DNA from: Mytilisepta virgata
Lineage: Eukaryota; Mollusca; Bivalvia; Mytilida; Mytilidae
Assembly: GCA_028015205.1 (NCBI GenBank)
Contig: CM051518.1
Location: 30,842,001 to 30,906,000, forward strand
Direction of reading: 5' to 3'
Length of the DNA: 64,000 bases
Both the position numbers and the translations under genes were made by a program. Positions 54,592 to 64,000 of this stretch are shown here, piece by piece. Position 1 is the stretch's first letter. Every line of letters begins with the position of its first letter. Under the pieces are notes generated by a model, which worked only from the letters and a program-made list of their open reading frames with translations, had not been told where the DNA came from and ran no database searches.

Positions 54592-57507
54592 GTAGACAGA
54601 TATATATATGTGATTTAACCCTTTTGTCATTAAAAAAGGCGTCGTTTCACTGTTTCAATTTTCGTTGATGGTTTTAAATAAAGAATTTATTTTAGTGTTA
54701 AAGTGTATTGATTTTTATAGCACCAGCTCTCAAAAAACCAAAAGCAGTGGGACCAAAATCCCATTTTTGGTTTGTATTTAAGGGACTTCTTGAGGTTAAA
54801 CCCCCAAAATACGACATAAGGCTCATTTTTTCTATTTTGAAGGAAGGAAACCTTTTAAAACTTGTGTTCAGTCTTAAAATACAAATGTTCTCTCTCCGAC
54901 ATAAGACAAAAACTTTCAGCATCTTAAATTTAAAAAATTGCGCATTTAATTTTTTATGCAATAGACATGTTTCTACTATACTAAAGTAAAATTTGATTCT
55001 TAAAGTGTTTGGCACTGGTGTCGGGTAGAAATTCCACACCAAATGGGGGAAAATCCCAAATTTCCTTTCTTTTGGGCAAAATTGTTATAACTTCCAGAAG
55101 CTGGTGAAAGGTTTTCTCATCTTTTGTGTTGCCAAATTGAATATCAGGAAAATGATTTTCTTTAAAATAAAGAAAAAAGTTGCTTACAAGTTATCTCTCT
55201 TTTCTTCCCTTTCATCTCTTTCATGACCCTCCGATATCATCCATGATTTCTTCCTTTATCTTGCAGAATTGCATTTTCAGTAAAGATCGGTAAAAATTAC
55301 ATTTTACTTCTTGCTTTTATGTAGATATTTTAGGGTATTTCTCATGATAGTTTGACCTTTCTAAATGAATTTGAACCACTTCCAAAGTTGTAGGAATAAG
55401 AAGTACCAAGTTATTGACAGACTTATATAAAATTTTCATTTTTCATCCTTCTAGCCCCCCAAAAAACTTGACATGACTTTGACCAAAATGCAACAAAATT
55501 GCAACTAAAATGTCCAAAAATTTGTGCACATTTTTTTTTACCCTAGCAACCTATCAACTTGTAGAGAAAAAAGAAGAAAAGGTAAAGAAAAAGTGATAGA
55601 CATTGAAGGTACCAATAGATTTATACCAAACAGGTTGGGACAAGCATTTTAATGAGTAACCCCTAAACTGGGGAATAATTCCTTTTTTAGGGGTAAATTT
55701 CAAGTGCTTCAAAAGTATTTTCATCTAATTTTCTACAACTTTTCATAAAAAACATCATATCTTGTCTGGTGAAATAGATGTCCAGGAAATCTTGTAACTT
55801 ATGGACATATGTAATGTCATTGTTAGTGTAAGGTAAAAATATTCTTTGCTAAAACATGATGCATTATTTATATGAATATTTTCCCTTTTGAATGAATGAG
55901 TAAAAATTCGAAAAATTTTATCACTTAAATTTACCTCTCAAAAAATAAGAAGACGCCATATTTAAGGATAAACCCTCATCCAACCTGTCAAATCCAACTT
56001 GACATTAGTATGGAAGTATCTTACTATAAAATGTTATCAGATCCCTTAATTTCCAGAAATGATTAAAAAGTTCTAGACAAACTGAAGTTTAGCAAACTGC
56101 TTGTCTATATAGTCTCCCCAAACAAAAACAAAGTCTGGGGGGTATAAAGGAGTCACACAGTCCATCTTGTATGGGCTAAACTGCTCATAAACCTTTGGAT
56201 GGAATTTGCGAAACTTCACACATACAAAGCAAAGTAATTCCAATCTCAAGTTCTCAATATTATTACAAATTTTCATATGTTTACAGATTTAGATTGAGAG
56301 ATTTAAATTTAAAATGAATACAAATACTCGTTTACTAATTGCATCTTGAACTTTATAATTTGTTAGCCATGATATAGCAGTTATGGATATTTCAATATTT
56401 TCATGAATATTTTTGTGTGTACAGTTTTGAATGTTTTACTGTTTGTTGGATTTGAAATCCTTAGAATTTGCCTTGAAAAGAGATAATTCAGCTTAAATAT
56501 TTGATTCCAAATTTTGTATTGACTTTGTAAACACAACTCCTAAACAGTATAATGAAATCCAATGAAACTTTACTCTTAGGTAACACGTACACCATAAGAT
56601 GTAAATAAAGCAAAATGATTCTAGCTCTTCTGTCTTAAAAGGGAGATAAATTTTATCTGATTTTCATATGTTGTGACCTTGTTAGTGCAATTCTTCATAT
56701 GGTTTCTGATGAGTGTTGACAACAAGCTTAACCTTTTAAGGAGAGAAGTTTTATAAGAAAAATCAAAACCTTTAGTAGTCTGACTCATGGTGGCTTAAAT
56801 GACTTAACAATAATTGTACCAAATTTCATTTTGACAGTTGTATACTTTTTGCAAAGGAAATTAAGATTGTCATTAAAATATAAAGTTCTTTTAAAATTCC
56901 TATTCAAAAGGATAAAAACCTTAATACACAGAAAAAATTGAAACCTCTGACATGCACTTTCCATCTCCATGCTCTATACACAATTATGTTACCATTACTA
57001 TGTCCAACGGATAACTCAATTTGTAAAGTTTTGAACAGTTGATCTTAGGTCTGCAAAAATACATGGATAAAAATAAGACTAGACACTTAGTAACACACAA
57101 ACTTTATATAATATAACTCTGGTGCTAAATTAGGGATAGTTAGTAGTAGTTAGACAGCTTCAATCCATCACATTGACCAAAGCAATTTTAGCATTCAGTT
57201 TGTTACTCAGATATAGTCTTGCAACTTATCATATGTTTAACATTGATATAAGTAGTTTTGCCCATATGATACTGCCTGAAACACATAAAGTAGCCCTATA
57301 AAGAATGACATGATCGCAATGTACAACTGGCATCAAAATTATAAACAATATATGATTAAGAGAATATAATATGGAGCTAGCTCTTGGGGTGACATCGGTT
57401 TCTTGGTGTTGATATGGGATATGGTACGAAAAAACCATATGATATTCTATATTTATGATTCTTGATGTGAGTCATTTTCATAATGGATCTCTTTAGTATA
57501 ATTTCAG
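54592..57507 (+). other. First intron of the cyclin-like gene, no feature recognised
   Basis: AT-rich. Overlapping open frames on both strands at 54698-55042 have no recognisable product. No repeat boundary could be set. Confidence 0.3.
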
Positions 57508-57509
57508 AA

Positions 57510-60500
57510 ATGGCTACTGCCTTTACGACCAATAACAATTTGATACCAAGGAAGAATAAAGGTATAACAGGATCTAATCAGGGCCTGAAACCAAGACCAA
57601 ATGGAGAAAATGCTGGATATGAACACATGGAGATAAGTCCAGATAAAATGAAAGAAAATATTCATCATGAAAAAATGACAGGCCCTCCTGCACAAATGGT
57701 ATAAATTATGGGAAGTTAATTACAAACAAAACATTTGCTGGAACTAATTTATGTTGAGCCTGCGACTTAAGTCGCAGAAAGCTCGACATAGAGATAGTGA
57801 TCCGGCGGCGGCGTTAACAAGTAACTTCTTAAAAGCTTTATATTTTAGAAGGTGGAAGACCTAGATGCTTTATACTTTGTATATAGATGCCTTATGTTAC
57901 GAAGTTTCCGTCTGTCATATGTCATTGTCCTTGACCTCATTTTCATGGTTCAGTGACTACTTGAAAAAAAAGTTAATATTTTTTGTAATGTTAATTTCTC
58001 TCTTATGAGTAATAGGATAACTATATTTGGTATGTGCGTACCTTACAAGGTCCTCGTCCCCGTCAGACAGTTTTCAATTGACCTCGACCCCATTTCAAGG
58101 ATCAGTGAACAAGGTTAAGTTTTGGTGGTCAAGTCCATATCTCAGATACTATAAGCAATAGGTCTAGTGTATTTGTTGTATGGAAGGATTGTAAGGTGTA
58201 CATGTCCAGCTGGCAGGTGTCATCTGACCTTGACCTCATTTTCATGGTTCAGTGGTTATAGTTTATTTTTTGTGTTTTGGCCTGTTTTTCAAATACTGTA
58301 TGGAATAGGTCTACTATATTTGGTGTATGCAAGGACTGTAAGGTGTGCATGTCCAACTGGCAGGTGTCATCTGACCTTGACCTCATTTTCATGGTTCAGT
58401 GGTTATAGTTTATTTTTTGTGTTTTGGCCTGTTTTTTTAATATTGTATGCAATAGGTCTACTATATTTGGTTGATAATAATAACTTTCTTTTTCAGTATT
58501 TTTAATGTTTTTATAACTCACTACAGATGTAACTTTATCACTTTTCAGCACCTTCAAAAGCTTGTGTTTAAATATTCTTCTTGTATTAAAATATAACAAT
58601 CATACTATCATTGTTCACTGCCATCTTTAGTTACAATATTCTATATCAATGGTATATCACTATTAAAGTTATTTCACTCTTAACCACAGTTATCCAGCAT
58701 ATCTTCATATATCGAATAATAACCTATACAATTAGTACTATGAAGACACTATTGTAGTTGTCTTCAGCAGGCCTGGCAGCAGCTTTAGCGTTCATACAGG
58801 CATCAGCAGCATTGACATTTATCTCATTATTTACAGCTTAAAATTTATAATGTATGTCTGATAGCATTTACTTTCATTAGAAATACACGACAGGCGAGAC
58901 ATTTTTGTGTCCACTCTTGTTATTATTTGTACCAAACAGAAGTAAACCTATTATAAATTTGGTCAAAGTTCAAATGAAGAATTAGATTTCTGATAAACAT
59001 CTTGAGAATCAGTATTAGATGATTTTGACAGAAGGTGCAAGTTTTAGTACCCGGATGAAAATATTTGATTACTCTTAAAACCTTGTAAAAGAGAATGACA
59101 TTAATTTTTATTTTGACGCATTGCATACTTTTTTCCATATAGCTTTTCATAGTTCACCTTGCCATCACTTGTGTCCATCATCATTAATTTAAACACCTTC
59201 AAAATTCTTCTGAAACCATTGAGCAAATTGAAACTAGACTTTGGAATGGTCTTTGTCTGAAACCTTCGAGTCAGTTGGAACCAAACTTGGCAGTAGTGGC
59301 CGTTAGGTTGTTCAACTGATCTTATTTTTGGTATGTGACCTTGTAATGATGAGTTACAGATCAAATTTGAGTTTCATGCTGATTGGATTATAATAAGAGT
59401 TATTGCCCTTGGAAATAGAAAGTTTTTCCAAAAAATAGTTTTCCAGACTTTTTACGGAAACCATTCTACCAGATAATCTTATTTTTGGTATGTGAGCTTA
59501 TAATGATAAGCTATAGATAAATCTGACCTTCTGGCTGATCAGATAATTAATATGAGCGTTATCACCCTTGGAAATAGGAATTATTGTCAAAATATTAGTT
59601 TTCTGGACTTTTTTGCAAATCTTTTTACTAAGTGATCTTATTTTTGGTATATGGGCTTAAAACATGTTGAGGTACAGATCAAGTTTGAGTTTCAGGCTGA
59701 TCTGGTAATTATTGTGTGCCCCTTGCAAACAGTTTTAGGATTTTTAGATATCACTCTGTCCATACATCTGTGTCCAATTCACATATTGAAAGAGATTTAG
59801 TGTGTTTTCTCACAGCTCAAGCCAGTGGGATATTGTATTGCTCAGCAATACTCTCAGAATGCTTGTTCAAATACATATACATTTGACCGAGACTGCCAAC
59901 CAAGATGTCTACAAATCTGTTCCTAGACCTGACAGAAAATTCACTTACAGGTTTTGTCTGAAATCCCTGATCTAGTTGGAATCAAACTTGGCAAGAATGG
60001 GTTTTAGATAGCATTCTTACAAACGTTTCTGCAAACGCCATCCACCAACTATGATGTATGCCAAAGCCAAAAATAAAATTTGCTATATATGGGCATGTGA
60101 AATCTGTTTGAGTGATACAGACTCCTAGAAAACTGTGCTTAGAGATTGAACTTGAATAAAGATACAACCATATACATATAGAAATGAATTTAACATCTTC
60201 AGGAGAGAAGAGTGTTAAAAGACTGTCAGAACATTCATGCTAATGTTAATGGAGTGGCAGAGCTTGTTACAAAGGCAAAAAAGGAAAAGACCAAGGAGAA
60301 AAATTTCTACAGTTTTGCAAAGAACAAACTGGCTCAGCAAATAATGGGTCTGTAATATTCAACTAAATTATTGCCTTTTGTAAAGTGAACACATTAAGAA
60401 GCTTCATTATACTCTCAACTAACAGAGCTTTTGGTTTTTTAATGCTTTGTAATATGTGGGTTGTAGAAATAAAAGCTGAATAGGATGCATTGGCCACAAA

Positions 60501-61154
60501 GAAAAAAATGTATTTTGAAATGCACATAATGGCATTATTGGAGAGATCCCCCCTCCCTTTTCAGTGCAAAGGAAGGGGAAATAATACTGGTAATGTGTGT
60601 TTATATTGACATTTGATTTATATAAGGGATATAAACAGTTTTTTCTTATATCATGCTGTTCAATATGTAACTCTTATTTTAGGAAAGAAGTGTAAAAATA
60701 AGTCTAAGAAGTCCAATTCCTTCAATGTTGTCAACCCAGAACCATCAGCCATCTTGGACGATGGTGAGTAGTATGAGAAATTTATTACAAATGCAACAAA
60801 ATTAAAAACCTTAGAAATGTCAAAGATGTAATCTTTAATTCCAATTGAACAAGATTATAGAAATTTAAATCAAATAAAGCAACATATTCTTTCTAATACT
60901 GTAAAATAAGAATAATGTAGAGAAAATGTTCATTTTGAAAATTCAATCTTTCTATAACATTTTTATGAACCATTTGATTTTTTGAATCTGTAGATTTGCT
61001 ACCAATGGATATGGACATGGACATGTTAGATCCTACAGCCAAGATCAGAGAGATGTTTGTAAAACGTCCATATGATGTTGTTGACATATATGCTCATTTA
61101 AATGACCACTTCAATTGTCCAGAATATGCCCAGGATGTATATTGTTATTTACAG
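57510..61154 (+). CDS. Mitotic cyclin-like protein, N-terminal 192 residues (continues off right edge)
   Basis: Exons: 57508-57698 (ATG at 57510), 60203-60347, 60683-60763, 60994-61154; phases 0, 1, 1, 0 agree. Residues 48-50 are KEN (in DKMKENIHH), and 65-73, RRVLKDCQN, fit the destruction box RxxLxxxxN. A Ser-Pro site (ISPDK) and Lys-rich clusters lie nearby. Together these mark an APC/C substrate. At the end, PEYAQDVYCYLQ resembles the first helix of A/B-type cyclin boxes ([DE]Y..DI..YL). This would make it a CDK1/2 regulatory subunit of S/M phase. Cyclin A versus B versus B3 cannot be decided without the cyclin box, which must lie beyond the window. An in-frame ATG at 57483 would add nine residues if the exon is not spliced at 57507. 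Confidence 0.65.
57752..58920 (+). mobile_element. Tandem-array element, family C, direct copy, in a cyclin-like intron
   Basis: The head TGAGCCTGCGACTTAAGTCG, then CAGAAAGCTCGACAT, is followed by 'CCGGCGGCGGCGTTAAC'. The body carries 'GACCTTGACCTCATTTTCAT' units of about 147 bp. The tail CGACAGGCGAGACAT is followed by TTTTTGTGTCCACTCTTGTT. The open frame at 58167-58505 is a translation of two repeat units, not a gene. Confidence 0.8.
59120..60170 (-). repeat. Degenerate GCTCACC-related repeat with internal units
   Basis: 'TTCTGAAACCATTGAGCAAA', 'GGAACCAAACTTGGCAGTAG', and 'ATCTTATTTTTGGTATGTG' at about 59320, 59480 and 59640 (spacing about 160), each with 'CTGAT..GATTATAATAAGAGTTAT'. 'GACTGCCAACCAAGATG' at about 59890 is the family hallmark. 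Confidence 0.55.
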
Positions 61155-61354
61155 GTAAAAATCAATTTTTCTCACAGTTGACTCAAAGAGCCAATTGAAA
61201 TATTCCTGACTTCTCTATATGTCTGTTGGGTCTTCAGACTTTACTTTAAAATGTCCGATGACCCCGACTGTTAACCAAGATGGCTGCCACAGCAGAACTG
61301 AGTAAATCTTCTTAACCCCTAGGTCAATTGTGACAAAACTTTTGTTGTCCCTTT

Positions 61355-62810
61355 GTAGCTCACCTGTCCTAAAAGGACGTGAGCTTTTCCCATCACTTGG
61401 TGTCCGGCGTCCGTCCGTTGTAAACTTTCAAAGATCTTCTGTTCGGAAACCACTGAACCAATTACAGCCATACTTAGTCTGAATGATTACCTTAGGGTAT
61501 CTAGAATAAACTGTTTTATTTTCTTCTCTGTTGAGAAACATAGCCGCCATGGCTAAAAATAGAACATAGGGGTAAACAACAGTTTTAAGCTTATATCTCA
61601 AAAACTAAAGCATTTAGAGCAAAACTGACATTTGGTAAAAATCTTCATCAGGCCAAGTTAATGAAATTTTCAGACAAATCGGTCAATCCTTTTTTGGGTT
61701 ATTGCCCCTGAATTGTCAATTTCAAGGAAATTTTGCAGTTTTAGGTTATTATCTTGAATATCATTATAGATAGACAAACTGTAAACATAAAAAAATGTTC
61801 AACACACTATTAGATCTACACACAAGCCAACATGTACAAAATTTTAAATTGACCCCTTATAGGTGTTTTTGCCCTTTAAAGACAATTTTCACATTTTTTT
61901 CGTCTTTTTTAAATTTTCCAAAATCTTCTCTGAAACTACACGTTCAATTTCAGCCAAACTTAGGATGAAACTTTTCACTCTGTCTATCCTTAGGGTATCT
62001 AGTATAAAGTTTTTTATTTTTTTGTACATTTGGAAACATGTCTGCCATGGCTAAAAATAGAACTTAGGTGAAAAATGCACTTTTTGGCTCATATCTCAAA
62101 AACTAAAGCAGTTAGAGCAAAACTGACCAGAAGTAAAAATGTTTGAGGTCAATATCTACCTGCCATGAAATTTTTGACCAAATCGGTTAACCCGTTTATG
62201 GGCAGGGTTCCCACACAACCTGGAAAACAGGAAAAGACCTGGAATTTCATTTTGAATTTTCCAGGCCTTGAAAAGTCCTTGAAATTCGGAAAAATCGTGA
62301 AAATCTGGGAAAAAAGCAGGATTTTACCGGATTTGTCTTTTTCTCGTTAATTGTTATTTCGATCCGTTTCGCATTGTTAGCGTCACTATGCAAAAATCAT
62401 TATTTGATTGCCTTACTGTTGCTGTATAAAGGGTAACACAAAAGGCAATTTCGCATTGAATCCAGCTATGTCTCCTGTATGTAATCTTTTGAGCGTTTTA
62501 AGTAACAGTATCTTCTAAGCATGTTTTCTTTTATGTTTAAAACCGACGAAATGGCGCTAGATTTGTTCACAAAAGGGACCTTGAAAATCATGAGAAAGCA
62601 CTGGAAAACACCTTGAAAAGTCCTTGAATTTGAGATGATTTTTTTTGTGGGAACCCTGTATGGGTTATTGCCCCTGGTTTGTTAATTTCAAAATTTTCAG
62701 CAAAGTGAGATATCCAATTAATATGAACATGGAAATGCAGTAATTATCAGTAAAAATTATGGTCTGACATATTGTCACAGATGTTTAGAGCATAACTTGA
62801 AATAATTTAA
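61355..62810 (+). repeat. GCTCACC-type repeat, long copy, carrying an insertion
   Basis: 'GTAGCTCACCTGTCCTAAAA', 'GGACGTGAGCTTTTCCCATC', 'GGTGTCCGGCGTCCGTCCG', then 'ATCTCAAAAACTAAAGCATT' and 'TGGGTTATTGCCCCTGAATT'. A second partial unit (61920-62200) precedes the CAGGGTTCCC insertion, after which TGGGTTATTGCCCCTGG resumes. Confidence 0.7.
62203..62658 (+). mobile_element. 456-bp CAGGGTTCCCAC element with 6-bp duplication
   Basis: The ends CAGGGTTCCCACACAAC and TTTTGTGGGAACCCTG are inverse. TATGGG flanks both sides (62197-62202 and 62659-62664), and the host repeat supplies the empty site. The interior has 'CTGGAAAACAGG', 'CTTGAAAAGTCCTTGAA' and similar near-identical phrases facing inward from both ends. 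Confidence 0.85.
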
Positions 62811-62819
62811 ATGGTAGCT

Positions 62820-63120
62820 TTACAAGCAATGGAGGGTAAAGGGTCAAGGTCATTGAAAAAGTTCATGGCAACTGATGAAAACATCCCTAGCAACCATATA
62901 TATTTTGGTAAAGGGCCCTATAATTTACCTGTACATGTCAAAAAGAAAGGTCAAGAGTCAAGGTCATTGAAAAAGTCCCTAGCAACCATATATATTTAGA
63001 TTCAGGATGCTATAATATAGCTTCAGAAGTCAATATGGAAGCTCAAGGGTCAAGGTCATTGAAAAAATCCATAGCAACCAATGGAAAAGTCCCTAGCAAC
63101 CATATATATTTGGGTGCAGG
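62820..63120 (+). repeat. Three degenerate tandem units, GGTCAAGGTCATTGAAAAA type
   Basis: 'GTCAAGGTCATTGAAAAA' occurs at about 62841, 62956 and 63050, each followed by 'CCTAGCAACCATATATATTT'. Period roughly 95-115. Confidence 0.75.
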
Positions 63121-63419
63121 GTTCTATATTTTAGCTGTACAAGTCAATATGAAGGCGAAAATTGCTACGGTATACATAAAATAGCAAAAATAAAAATTGG
63201 TGCAAGATCTACACAAAAAAAATAACAGTTGAGCGTTTCAGGCTTTTGGTAGCCTTTTGTTCAAAATGTTGCCTGGTGTCTGAACTTTGGAGCTGAATAT
63301 GACCATTGTTGACAAAAATAGATGAAAAAAAAAAAAATTTAAAAATCTAACTGCTGGTACAATTTGAACCAAACTTTGGTGGAATGGTCCTTGGGTATTT
63401 CCCTTTCAAAATATGCCTT

Positions 63420-64000
63420 TTTAGCTAACCTGACCCAAAGTGTCATGTGAGCTATTGCCATCACTTTTCATCTGTTGTCTGTCTGTCCCGTCAACATTTT
63501 ACATTTTGAACTTCTTCTAGAGAACCGCTGAATGGATTGAAATCAAGCATGGCATGAATGATCCTTATAAGTTGCTGACCAAGAGTTGTTACTTTGTTAC
63601 TGATCCGTCATCTATGATGGCTGCCAGCGTGGAACTTAGTTTAACATAGGACCCTATGGGAAATAAATACAAAATCTTCTTCTAGAGAACCATTAAATGG
63701 ATTAAAACCAAACATGGCATGCATGTTGCTTATGCAGTGCCGACCAAGTGTTGTTAATTTGATGCTGATCCGTCATCTAAGATGGCTGCCAGAAGGGGAC
63801 TTAGTTTAACATAAATAGTACGTACCTATGGGAAATACATACAAAAATCTTCTAGAGAACCACTGAATGGATTGAAACCAAACATAGCATGAATGTTCCT
63901 TCACGATGTTCTGACCAAGTGTTGTTGCTTTGCTGCCAATCTGTCATCATGATGGCTGTCAGCAGAAGACTTAGTTTAACATAGGACCCTATGGAATTAC
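63420..64000 (+). repeat. GCTCACC-type repeat, three internal units, runs off right edge
   Basis: The head 'TTAGCTAACCTGACCCAAAG' is followed by three units of about 175 bp containing 'GAGAACC.CTGAATGGATTGAAA', 'CCAAACATGGCATGAATG' and 'GATGGCTGCCAG...GACTTAGTTTAACAT'. Confidence 0.75.

Noticed and set aside
58167..58505. 112-codon hydrophobic frame with two internal copies
   Set aside because: It is the translation of two 147-bp family C repeat units and is repeated only because the DNA is.
61155..61200. Further cyclin exon after TTTTTCTCACAG at about 61170
   Set aside because: The sequence after this AG stops within seven codons in the required frame and then enters repeat DNA.

Overview
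The window is animal nuclear DNA: very AT-rich, with spliced genes made of short exons with GT/AG borders, large introns and dense short repeats. Several dispersed repeats look like those I know from mussels and other bivalves: a unit opening with 'GCTCACCTG', units carrying 'ACCCTTGTCCGTCCGT', a 'CCCCATTTCCATTCTC' unit, and arrays containing 'GACCTTGACCTCATTTTCATG'. I infer a bivalve, most likely a mytilid; this rests on pattern memory, not a database match.

Four protein-coding genes can be assembled. (1) About 0.47-4.9 kb, minus strand: the N-terminal half of an FSIP1-like coiled-coil protein, running off the left edge. (2) 9.9-41.2 kb, plus strand: a complete RIOX1/NO66 ribosomal oxygenase gene, 18 coding exons, 698 residues, every exon junction in phase, with the JmjC iron ligands intact. 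(3) 45.7-51.4 kb, minus strand: a complete secreted two-EF-hand protein of the MCFD2/CGREF1 type with an unusual Gln/Pro-rich tail built on a 24-bp repeat. (4) 54.4 to beyond 61.2 kb, plus strand: the 5' part of a mitotic cyclin-like gene with a KEN box, a perfect destruction box and an E2F/CCAAT/CHR-like promoter; the cyclin box would lie beyond the right edge. RIOX1 and the MCFD2-like gene converge, while FSIP1/RIOX1 and MCFD2-like/cyclin diverge. There is no sign of an operon or shared pathway.

Most of the rest is non-autonomous mobile DNA in introns and intergenic spacers. Recurring types are: elements with CAGG/CAGRG termini and 5-7 bp target duplications, often nested; elements whose termini share the core CGCCTGCG or a variant and whose bodies are arrays of about 144-164 bp; elements with ATACG(A/C)CCG hairpin ends; and the abundant GCTCACC repeat. 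Notable structures include a palindrome of about 710 bp, a 163-nt hairpin and an 82-bp-arm inverted repeat inside a RIOX1 intron. I found no transposase, reverse transcriptase, intact tRNA, rRNA or CRISPR array.
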